NCBI GenBank assembly: GCA_913057785.1
Contig: CAJXPD010000073.1
Location: forward strand, 1 to 39,385
Length of the DNA: 39,385 nucleotides
Direction of reading: 5' to 3'
Source of the DNA: an uncultured Lewinella sp.
Lineage (GTDB): Bacteria > Bacteroidota > Bacteroidia > Chitinophagales > Saprospiraceae
This document shows, one piece after another, positions 24,198 to 31,104 of the stretch (the first letter of the stretch is position 1; the number at the start of each line of letters is the position of its first letter). The notes under the pieces were generated by a model. The model ran no database searches, was not told where the DNA came from, and saw nothing but the letters and a program-made list of their open reading frames with translations. A program made the position numbers and the translations under genes.

Positions 24198-26201
24198 ATG
24201 AATGTATTCTACAATTTAGAGGATCTGCCGGAATTTAAAGAGGCTGTGGTCACGATTGGTTCCTTTGACGGAGTGCATAGTGGGCATCAGAAGATCATTC
24301 AGAAAGTCAAACAGCTCGCTCAAAAGGTTGGTGGTGAAAGTGTAATCATTACTTTTCATCCACATCCTAGATTAGTGGTATACCCTCGAGACAAGAGTTT
24401 GAAGCTGATCACTACGATCGAAGAGAAGGTTGAATTGTTCCGACAGTATGGCGTAGACAACCTTGTAGTAGTTCCATTCACAGTAGCTTTTTCGCAGCAA
24501 ACTGCCGACGAATACATACAGCAATTTCTCGTTGGCCGCTTCAAGCCTCGTTATATTGTTATTGGTTATGACCATCGGTTTGGACTCAATCGTCAGGGAA
24601 ATATTGACTATTTAAAATGGCATGGGAAGGAACTGGGTTATGAAGTCATCGAAATCGAGAAGCAAGAAATCCAGGACATTGCAGTTAGCTCCACTAAAGT
24701 TCGACAAGCGCTAGAAGAAGGGGACGTAAAGGCTGCCAGGCAGCTCCTGGGTCATCCTTTTTTGTTGAAAGGGAAAGTGATTCAAGGTCAGAAGATTGGA
24801 AGAACCATTGGTTTCCCCACTGCTAATTTGGATGTTTCTGATAAACATAAACTGATCCCTCCTTATGGGATATATGCCGTAAAAGTTTGGCTAGAGGAAA
24901 AAGCTTTTGGAGGCATGCTGTACATCGGGGATCGTCCCACCTTGGAAGAGCATACGCACCAAACCATTGAGGTCAACATCTTCGACTTTTCTGACGATAT
25001 ATATGGCAAAGAGCTCACGCTGGAATTCGTGGACTTTATCCGACATGACATGCGCTTTGAGGACCTTGAGGGATTGCAAGCCAAGTTAGCGGAAGACAAA
25101 GTAGCTAGTCAAGAAGCCTTGTCCAACTATGCTAAGCGCGAGACTCATCAATTGGAGATTAATTCCGTCCTACCTGAGGTCGCCATCGTGATTTTGAATT
25201 ATAACGGGCAAACCTATCTCAAGCAGTTTCTCCCCTTTGTGCTAGAAAGCGAGTATGAAAATCTTAGCATCTATGTAGCAGACAATGCTAGCACCGATAA
25301 TTCTAAGGAAGTCTTGTCCGCTTTTCCTGATATCAAAACACTGTTTTTACCAGAGAACGGAGGTTTTGCTCAAGGGTACAATGAAGCCTTATCACAGATC
25401 AATGCTGACTACTACATTTTACTCAATTCCGATGTGGAGGTCCGTCCGGGTTGGATAGCTCCGATCATGAAGGTTTTCGCAGAGCAGCCAGAAGTGGCCG
25501 TGTGTCAACCCAAAATCTTATCCTTCCACGAACGTGAGCGATTTGAATATGCCGGTGGTTCGGGTGGCTGGATAGACCATTGGGGATACCCCTTCTGCAG
25601 AGGTAGGATCTTTGGTAGCATGGAAGTGGATGAAGGACAATATGATGATGAAGCAGAAATATTTTGGGCTAGTGGCGCTGCTCTCTTTATAAAGGCTCCG
25701 CTCTTTCATCAGATAGGTGGCTTCGACCCTGATTACTTTGCCCATGCCGAGGAAATTGATCTTTGCTGGAGAATCAAGCGAGCGGGCTACAGGATTAAGG
25801 TCGTACCTGAATCGGTGGTATACCATGTTGGGGGAGGTACCTTGAATTACGACACGCCAAAAAAGGTATATCTCAATTTTCGGAACACACTTTACAACAT
25901 CGTTAAGAATGATCCCGTGACTAAGATTCTTTGGTTAATCCCGCTCCGCTTGATCTTGGATGGCTTGGCTGGCATGTTATTCTTAGCCCAAGGAAAATTC
26001 GCCTTGATCGCATCAATTCTGAAAGCTCATTGGTCCTTTTTTCCTAAACTCCCCTATACCTGGAAAAAGCGGAGGCGTTACCAAGAAATGATTGATAAGA
26101 TCCGTATCCAGTCTAGTCCACGCCTAAGTGCCGTTTATCCTCGAAGCGTGGTCTGGCAATATTATGCCCAAGGGCGTCAAAAATTTAAGGACCTTTTTTA
26201 G
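24198..26201 (+). CDS. ribF: In-frame fusion: riboflavin kinase/FAD synthetase + family 2 glycosyltransferase
   Basis: A single 667-residue frame with two unrelated enzymes. Residues about 1-300 are a complete RibF: the FAD synthetase part has GSFDGVHSGHQKII at 21-34, YDHRFGLNRQGN and SSTKVRQAL; the riboflavin kinase part has KIGRTIGFPTANL, PPYGIYAV and VNIFDFSDDIYGKEL. After a linker of about 20 residues, a GT2 domain starts at VAIVILNYNG (about 328) with VADNASTDNS and LLNSDVEVRPGW (the metal-binding DxD region as NSDVEV), GGFDPDYFAHAEEIDLCWR and VYHVGGGTL. A hydrophobic stretch (about 575-605) follows. RibF makes FMN and FAD; the GT2 half resembles surface-polysaccharide transferases. No stop or obvious frameshift appears at the junction (about 25101-25175). 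A pseudouridine synthase gene starts 4 bases downstream. Confidence 0.88.
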   Translation: MNVFYNLEDLPEFKEAVVTIGSFDGVHSGHQKIIQKVKQLAQKVGGESVIITFHPHPRLVVYPRDKSLKLITTIEEKVELFRQYGVDNLVVVPFTVAFSQQTADEYIQQFLVGRFKPRYIVIGYDHRFGLNRQGNIDYLKWHGKELGYEVIEIEKQEIQDIAVSSTKVRQALEEGDVKAARQLLGHPFLLKGKVIQGQKIGRTIGFPTANLDVSDKHKLIPPYGIYAVKVWLEEKAFGGMLYIGDRPTLEEHTHQTIEVNIFDFSDDIYGKELTLEFVDFIRHDMRFEDLEGLQAKLAEDKVASQEALSNYAKRETHQLEINSVLPEVAIVILNYNGQTYLKQFLPFVLESEYENLSIYVADNASTDNSKEVLSAFPDIKTLFLPENGGFAQGYNEALSQINADYYILLNSDVEVRPGWIAPIMKVFAEQPEVAVCQPKILSFHERERFEYAGGSGGWIDHWGYPFCRGRIFGSMEVDEGQYDDEAEIFWASGAALFIKAPLFHQIGGFDPDYFAHAEEIDLCWRIKRAGYRIKVVPESVVYHVGGGTLNYDTPKKVYLNFRNTLYNIVKNDPVTKILWLIPLRLILDGLAGMLFLAQGKFALIASILKAHWSFFPKLPYTWKKRRRYQEMIDKIRIQSSPRLSAVYPRSVVWQYYAQGRQKFKDLF

Positions 26202-26205
26202 GATT

Positions 26206-26937
26206 ATGAAGAGAAAGGACGCCATTGAGATTCTCCACGAAGATGAAGACATCCTAGTCATCAATAAAGGTTCAGGACTATTAAGTCTTCCTGATCGATT
26301 TAAGCCAGAATTGTTGAATCTAAAGGATTGGGCAGATCAACATTGTGGTCGTATTTGGATAGTCCATCGTCTTGATCGAGACACCAGCGGCGTATTGGTT
26401 CTTGCTAAAAATGAAGAAGCCCATCGAAATCTATCCCTCCAATTTGAAAACCGGGAGGTACAGAAGCACTACCTCGCCTTAGTGAAAGGACGACCAAGCA
26501 CCTCAACTGGGACAATAGACCGGCCAATTGGGCCAAACCCACACCGTCCGGGCCGCATGATTATCAGCAAATCTGGCAAAGCAGCTCTAACCTCCTTCGA
26601 GGTCTTAGAACAATATCGTGCCTATAGCCTCTTGCAAGTCGCTATACACACTGGCCGTACACACCAAATTAGAGTACACGCCAAGGCGATTGGTTGTCCA
26701 CTTGCTATAGACCCAATATATGGCGATGATAAAGGAATATTCCTCTCTCAACTTAAGGGAAAAGGGTATCAAATCGGTAAAAACCAGGAGGAAAGGCCCT
26801 TGATACAGCGATTAAGTTTGCATGCCAAGCAACTAAGTTTCCTCCACCCTGTTAATAGAAATGAGGTATCATTTGAAGCCCCCTTACACAAAGACTTTCG
26901 AGCTGTCTTGAAACAATTACGCAAATGGAGCATATAA
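26206..26937 (+). CDS. RluA family pseudouridine synthase
   Basis: A 243-residue pseudouridine synthase that isomerises specific uridines in rRNA or tRNA. The catalytic motif is WIVHRLDRDTSGVLVLAKN, with Asp in HRLDRDTSG. EDEDILVINKGSGLLS marks the N-terminal strand, HIGRTHQIRVH-like (VAIHTGRTHQIRVHAKAIG) and GCPLAIDPIYG mark the C-terminal half. There is no S4 RNA-binding domain. Target position is not predictable here. The frame is open from 26128 inside the previous gene, but the ATG at 26206, 4 bases after the ribF-GT2 stop, gives the family N-terminus and implies co-transcription. Confidence 0.93.
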   Translation: MKRKDAIEILHEDEDILVINKGSGLLSLPDRFKPELLNLKDWADQHCGRIWIVHRLDRDTSGVLVLAKNEEAHRNLSLQFENREVQKHYLALVKGRPSTSTGTIDRPIGPNPHRPGRMIISKSGKAALTSFEVLEQYRAYSLLQVAIHTGRTHQIRVHAKAIGCPLAIDPIYGDDKGIFLSQLKGKGYQIGKNQEERPLIQRLSLHAKQLSFLHPVNRNEVSFEAPLHKDFRAVLKQLRKWSI

Positions 26938-27030
26938 CTCCAATCTCTCATCCCTATTTCGTAGCCCCATAAAGTACATAAAACCAGACAAGCATAATTT
27001 TTCAGCTAACCGCCAGAAGGATTTAAATCC

Positions 27031-27038
27031 TATATTTG
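27031..27038 (+). promoter_or_regulatory. Putative -7 element for the oxygenase-glycosyltransferase pair
   Basis: TATATTTG, followed by CGG, lies 101 bases before the ATG at 27140. This predicts a leader of about 95 bases, long for this window, that contains a foldable element. No -33 TTG was seen. Confidence 0.45.
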
Positions 27039-27065
27039 CGGTGTCGTATTAGAAGCTATCTACCC

Positions 27066-27119
27066 GAGGAGTTTTTGGCTTTTCACACCAGTTTTGGAGT
27101 TGAATACTGGAAAATCCTC
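27066..27119 (+). other. Foldable leader element upstream of the 2OG oxygenase
   Basis: An outer stem GAGGA (27066-27070) with TCCTC (27115-27119) continues past a one-base bulge as TTTT (27072-27075) with AAAA (27111-27114). An inner stem CCAGT (27088-27092) with ACTGG (27106-27110) follows directly on the 3' side. The element ends 20 bases before the start codon. It could be a leader RNA structure, or alternatively a terminator for the upstream pseudouridine synthase gene. Confidence 0.35.
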
Positions 27120-27139
27120 TTAAAAAATGAATTCTGAGC

Positions 27140-27994
27140 ATGGTTGAACAACAGACTACACAAGGAATCTTGGATGTACAAAAGTGGGATTCCATCTTTG
27201 AAGAGCGGCAGGCAGATTACCAAGAGGCAATGCCTTACCCACACGGTAAATTCGAAAACTTTCTAGAAGAGTGGGCGGCACACAAGGCCATGAATGCCTT
27301 CCCAAAAGTGAAAGATGCGGGCTGGATCCACTATGTGCATGTCAACGAAAAGAAACATGGGCTCAACAAGATGGATCTAATTCCATCCTTCTTACAAGAG
27401 GTCATCAAGGAGCTAAACAGTGACGACTTTGTTCGGTCCTTGAGCAAGTTGACGGGTATTCCAGGCTTGAAGGCCGATCCTAGTCTAGAGGGCGGTGGTC
27501 TCCATCAGAGTCAAAGAGGTGGGTACTTGAATATTCACGCTGATTTCACGGTTCACCCACACAAAAGAAATTGGCGTAGGAGGGTAAACGTACTGGTTTA
27601 CCTGAACGAAGACTGGCTGGAGAGCTACAAGGGAGATCTTGAGCTATGGTCAAGAGACATGAAGCAATGCGAGCAGAAGATTAGTCCAATCTTTAATCGT
27701 TGTGTAGTTTTCAACACAGACGAAGATTCTTTTCATGGTTTACCGGAGGCCATCCAGTGCCCTGAGGACATGACCAGAAAATCTATTGCGCTCTACTACT
27801 TCACCGAAGAAGAAAATGTACCCAAGAAGCGGGCTACAAATTACCGAGCTAGACCAGGGGATGGGATCAAAAGTCTCTTTATTTACCTCGACAAACAAAT
27901 GATTGCAGTCTATAATGTGCTGAAGGGCTGGCTAGGAATTAATGATGATTTTGTCAGTAAAGTTTTGAACTTCTTCAGCCGAAGAAAGAAATAG
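27140..27994 (+). CDS. 2-oxoglutarate/Fe(II)-dependent oxygenase (prolyl-hydroxylase-like)
   Basis: A 284-residue protein with the 2OG-Fe(II) oxygenase double-stranded beta-helix. The metal triad is His133 and Asp135 in YLNIHADFTVHP and His199 in DSFHGLPEAI; Arg213 in MTRKSIALYYF is placed to bind 2-oxoglutarate. The stretch RRRVNVLVYLNEDWLESYKG followed by LELW and FNRCVVFNTDEDSFHG is typical of bacterial prolyl-4-hydroxylase-like members. The C-terminal 50 residues (RARPGDGIKSLFIYLDKQ and on) have no clear match and may be a membrane-associating helix. The substrate is unknown. The next gene, a sugar transferase, starts one base after this stop, so the two are co-transcribed and may act on the same cell-surface product. 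Confidence 0.87.
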   Translation: MVEQQTTQGILDVQKWDSIFEERQADYQEAMPYPHGKFENFLEEWAAHKAMNAFPKVKDAGWIHYVHVNEKKHGLNKMDLIPSFLQEVIKELNSDDFVRSLSKLTGIPGLKADPSLEGGGLHQSQRGGYLNIHADFTVHPHKRNWRRRVNVLVYLNEDWLESYKGDLELWSRDMKQCEQKISPIFNRCVVFNTDEDSFHGLPEAIQCPEDMTRKSIALYYFTEEENVPKKRATNYRARPGDGIKSLFIYLDKQMIAVYNVLKGWLGINDDFVSKVLNFFSRRKK

Positions 27995-27995
27995 T

Positions 27996-29687
27996 ATGGA
28001 TAAGCAAGCCTTGAGACATTCAATCCTATTTGCCGTATTAGGAGCTTTGTTTTTTGTCTCTTTTCTAGGTGGGGTTCACTTGTTTGATTGGGATGAGGTG
28101 AACTTCGCGGAAATCAGCCGTGAAATGATCCTGACGGGTGAGTATACACGCGTATATGTAGATTTTTTTCCCTTCTGGGAAAAGCCCCCCTTCTTTTTCT
28201 GGTCTCAGGTTACTGCCATGAAATTATTTGGGGTCAATGAGTTTTCAGCACGTCTTCCCAATGCCATTTGTGGAATTGCAACACTTGTTCTCCTATACAA
28301 TTTCGGGCGCAAACTGTATGAGCATCGCTTTGGTGTGATTTGGGCTGGGGTCTACATGGGTACGGTTTTGCCTTTTCTGTATTTCAAGTCAGGAATTATA
28401 GATCCCATTTTGAATTTGTTCATCTTCTTGGGGCTCTACTATTTTATCCTATTCTACTGGAAAAAAGACGGCTTTAAGGGTATCACGCTAAAGAAAAATC
28501 AGTGGGTCTATCTATTTTGGAGTGGCTTCTTTATCGGAATGGGTATATTGACCAAGGGGCAAGTAGCGTATATGATAGCGGCACTTACTTTCTTCGTGTA
28601 TTGGGTATATCAACGTTTTCGATTTTATGTCAATATACCTGAATTCTTGTTTTTCACGATTGCTGCAACCTTGGTCACCTTTACTTGGTACGGGATAGAG
28701 ACAGCTAAAAACGGCACCTGGTTTGTAGAAGAATTCAACCGATACCAGTATCGTCTTTTCAGTACCCCAGATGCGGGCCATAAGGGGTTTCCTGGCTATC
28801 ATTTTGTGGTACTATTGGTGGGGTGTTTTCCAGCCTCCATATTTGCTATTCGGTCTTTTTTTAGCTTGCCCGAAGACGAATACGACTACCAGAAGGACTT
28901 CCGTCGCTGGATGAAGTACTTATTTTGGGTAGTACTTATACTATTCACTATCGTTAAATCCAAGATCGTCCACTATTCCTCCATGTGCTATTTCCCACTT
29001 AGCTTTCTGGCCAGTGTGGTGATTTATCGCTTGATAGACGGCAAGTTGACGCTAAATCGATGGATGAAAGGTGGATTGACAGGGATAGGAGGACTCTTTA
29101 TTCTTGCAACCGTAGCTATGCCCTTCCTGGCTATGAATATCGAATTGATCGAACCACTCTTTAGCAAAGATCCATTTGCTAAGGCCAACTTAGAAGCCGC
29201 AGTTAAGTGGAACGGTACAGAGATTCTGCCTGGCGTCTTGCTGCTCACCATGCTAATTCTCTTCCTGCGTTGGGAAAGCCAGAAATCCGAGCAAGCCTAT
29301 AAAATGCTCTTTGGCGGAACTGCCCTATTTGTATTTCTGACCTTGATCTTCTTTATAAAGCGGATTGAAGGCTACTCACAGAGAGCGGCGGTTGATTTCT
29401 TTGTTGAGGTTTCTGATGAAGATGCTTACGTCATGACTCATGGCTACAAGTCTTATGTAGACCTCTTTTATTTCAATAAAGCCAAAGGTCACGATCCTGA
29501 TTTTGATACGCGGGAAGAAAAAAGAAATTGGTTCTTAAACGGTCCAATCGACAAGGATGTATATATCGTCACGAAAATCAACAAGACAAAGGAATTGGAA
29601 GCATTACCTGATGTACAAGAAGTAGGTAGAAAAAATGGCTTTGTCTTCTATAAACGGAGTAAAAAAACAGCTGACTCACCAAACTAA
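27996..29687 (+). CDS. ArnT-like/GT39 membrane glycosyltransferase
   Basis: A 563-residue multi-pass membrane protein of the PMT/ArnT (GT39/GT83, GT-C fold) type, which transfers a sugar from a polyprenyl-phosphate donor. After a first membrane helix (ILFAVLGALFFVSFLGG) comes LFDWDEVNFAEISREMILTG, carrying the Asp-Glu motif in the first periplasmic loop, then FFPFWEKPPFFFWSQ and NEFSARLPNAICG, all standard ArnT-like landmarks. About ten to twelve hydrophobic segments are visible, followed by a soluble C-terminal domain of about 100 residues. It begins one base after the 2OG oxygenase stop. Acceptor (lipid, protein or polysaccharide) is unknown. Confidence 0.9.
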   Translation: MDKQALRHSILFAVLGALFFVSFLGGVHLFDWDEVNFAEISREMILTGEYTRVYVDFFPFWEKPPFFFWSQVTAMKLFGVNEFSARLPNAICGIATLVLLYNFGRKLYEHRFGVIWAGVYMGTVLPFLYFKSGIIDPILNLFIFLGLYYFILFYWKKDGFKGITLKKNQWVYLFWSGFFIGMGILTKGQVAYMIAALTFFVYWVYQRFRFYVNIPEFLFFTIAATLVTFTWYGIETAKNGTWFVEEFNRYQYRLFSTPDAGHKGFPGYHFVVLLVGCFPASIFAIRSFFSLPEDEYDYQKDFRRWMKYLFWVVLILFTIVKSKIVHYSSMCYFPLSFLASVVIYRLIDGKLTLNRWMKGGLTGIGGLFILATVAMPFLAMNIELIEPLFSKDPFAKANLEAAVKWNGTEILPGVLLLTMLILFLRWESQKSEQAYKMLFGGTALFVFLTLIFFIKRIEGYSQRAAVDFFVEVSDEDAYVMTHGYKSYVDLFYFNKAKGHDPDFDTREEKRNWFLNGPIDKDVYIVTKINKTKELEALPDVQEVGRKNGFVFYKRSKKTADSPN

Positions 29688-29752
29688 GGGCGAGGATCTT
29701 CCAAGCCTTCAAAATTTGTCTCTATACAAGCTAGAATTCTCCTATATAAAAT

Positions 29753-29760
29753 TATTTTTG
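29753..29760 (+). promoter_or_regulatory. Putative -7 element for the second ECF sigma gene
   Basis: TATTTTTG ends 19 bases before the ATG at 29780. The preceding 60 bases are AT-rich. No TTG at normal spacing was found, which would also fit a promoter read by a different sigma factor. Confidence 0.45.
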
Positions 29761-29779
29761 TTGGGACTAAAGGAAAGCA

Positions 29780-30343
29780 ATGTTCCACCAAGGGAGAAGA
29801 TATAAACAATACAGCAACGAGCAGTTGATTGCGGCTTATCGGAAGACGGAAGATAAGGCTGTCGTTGGTATGTTATATAAGCGCTATGCCCACAAGGTAC
29901 TAGGACTTTGCCTAAACTACCTGAAGAATGTCCAGGATGCAGAAGATGCTGTAATGGAAATCTTCATCCATCTCACCGAAGAACTCAAAAAGCACGACAT
30001 CGAGAATTTCGAGCCTTGGCTCTTTTTTGTTTGTAGGAATTTCTGCCTAAAAAGGCTCCGAAAGACCCTCAGCAAAAAAAATGAGGATATTTCTGAAATT
30101 CATGAGGATTTTTTTGTGGAATTAGGGGAAGAAAAGGATCATAATAAAGAGGAAGAACGTCTGGAAGCGCTGAGTGTTGCCATTAATCGACTCAAGGAAG
30201 ATCAAAAGCGCTGCATTGTTCTATTCTATTTTGAGAAGAAATCGTATAAAGAAATCGAGCTCCAGACTACTTATTCTATCAAAGAAATCAAGAGTCACTT
30301 GCAAAATGGCAAGAGAAATCTCAAGAACCTGTTAACTGCATAA
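29780..30343 (+). CDS. ECF-type sigma factor of the TPR/CHAT locus
   Basis: A 187-residue group 4 sigma factor. Region 2 runs over about 15-75 (LIAAYRKTEDKAVVGMLYKR, then VQDAEDAVMEIFIHL and the tryptophan in EPWLFFVCRNFCLKR). Region 4 is at about 130-185 (AINRLKEDQKRCIVLFYFEK, then KSYKEIELQTTYSIKEIKSH). The linker between them is unusually acidic (IHEDFFVELGEEKDHNKEEE), which could mediate contact with a regulator. It is followed 23 bases later by a membrane TPR gene, and that gene converges on a TPR-CHAT protease gene. The target promoters are unknown; the position suggests that the membrane TPR protein controls it. Confidence 0.92.
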   Translation: MFHQGRRYKQYSNEQLIAAYRKTEDKAVVGMLYKRYAHKVLGLCLNYLKNVQDAEDAVMEIFIHLTEELKKHDIENFEPWLFFVCRNFCLKRLRKTLSKKNEDISEIHEDFFVELGEEKDHNKEEERLEALSVAINRLKEDQKRCIVLFYFEKKSYKEIELQTTYSIKEIKSHLQNGKRNLKNLLTA

Positions 30344-30366
30344 TTTGAAGAAAATTTACACACCCC

Positions 30367-31086
30367 ATGGATCGAGATAAGTACTTGAAACTGCTGAAAT
30401 CAACAGACAACCACCAAGAATTAGACGACTTTACCGAAAAATCCCTGGAAGGCTTTCAGTATCTTCCAGAACATATATCCGCCGAATCCCTCCTAGATCG
30501 AATTGACCGCAAAATCGATCAAGCAAGTGGTTCTAAGAAACCCGCTATTCGCAGAAGACTACCATTCATACTTTCAATCGCCGCCACCATTTGCCTGCTG
30601 CTGTATGCTGGTTTAGGAATCATGTCGAATAATACGGTTCCAGCATCGGGGGACTTATTCCAAGAATACCATAGTCCTCTGCCTGTAGCCATCCCAGATA
30701 AAGGCATTAAGAGGGATCTCATGACAGCAGAAATACAAGATTATCTTTCGGAAGCATTTCGATTATATGAAAGTGGATCTTATGATGCGGCCAACGAGTT
30801 ATTTCATAGAGTAGAACGCGATGGTACAAGTTCTCCTGAGGTCTTATTTTACCACGGCCTTAGTCTTCTCGCATCTGGCAGGACGGACCTTTCCATCGAA
30901 AAGCTGTCCCCTCTTTTAAAACAGTTGGCAGATCCCGCCTACTCTGAAAACCTACATTGGTACTTGGCTTTGGCCTATGTAAAGAGTGAGGATTTTCAAC
31001 AGGCTATTCCTCTACTTGAATCACTGCAAAACAGTAGGTTTTACCAGCATAAAGCAGCAAATCTAATACAAGCTATCACCGAATAA
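30367..31086 (+). CDS. Single-pass membrane protein with C-terminal TPR-like repeats, candidate sigma regulator
   Basis: A 239-residue protein. Residues 1-60 form an acidic soluble segment (DDFTEKSLEGFQYLPEHISAESLLDRID) of a kind I associate with sigma-linked membrane proteins in Bacteroidota. IRRRL at 61-65 precedes one helix at about 65-86 (LPFILSIAATICLLLYAGLG), so the N-terminus is predicted to be cytoplasmic. After a Pro-rich linker, residues about 120-239 show two to three TPR-like helix pairs (FRLYESGSYDAANELFHRVE; LYHGLSLLASGRTD-like; LALAYVKSEDFQQAIPLLES) on the periplasmic side. It is co-directional with the sigma gene. No zinc-binding anti-sigma motif is present, so its control of the sigma factor is inferred from order and topology. 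Confidence 0.75.
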   Translation: MDRDKYLKLLKSTDNHQELDDFTEKSLEGFQYLPEHISAESLLDRIDRKIDQASGSKKPAIRRRLPFILSIAATICLLLYAGLGIMSNNTVPASGDLFQEYHSPLPVAIPDKGIKRDLMTAEIQDYLSEAFRLYESGSYDAANELFHRVERDGTSSPEVLFYHGLSLLASGRTDLSIEKLSPLLKQLADPAYSENLHWYLALAYVKSEDFQQAIPLLESLQNSRFYQHKAANLIQAITE

Positions 31087-31104
31087 GAAGACTCTATTTC
31101 TTAT
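31083..31104. terminator. Short hairpin at the convergent stops of the TPR and CHAT genes
   Basis: ATAAGAA (31083-31089) and TTCTTAT (31098-31104) pair perfectly over 7 bp with an 8-base loop and include the stop region of both genes. The stem is AT-rich and no T-tract follows, so termination would be weak. Confidence 0.35.

Noticed and set aside
24198..24600. An FMN riboswitch before ribF
   Set aside because: The -7 box lies 6 bases from the ATG, leaving no room for a leader RNA, and no conserved RFN-like pairing was seen upstream.
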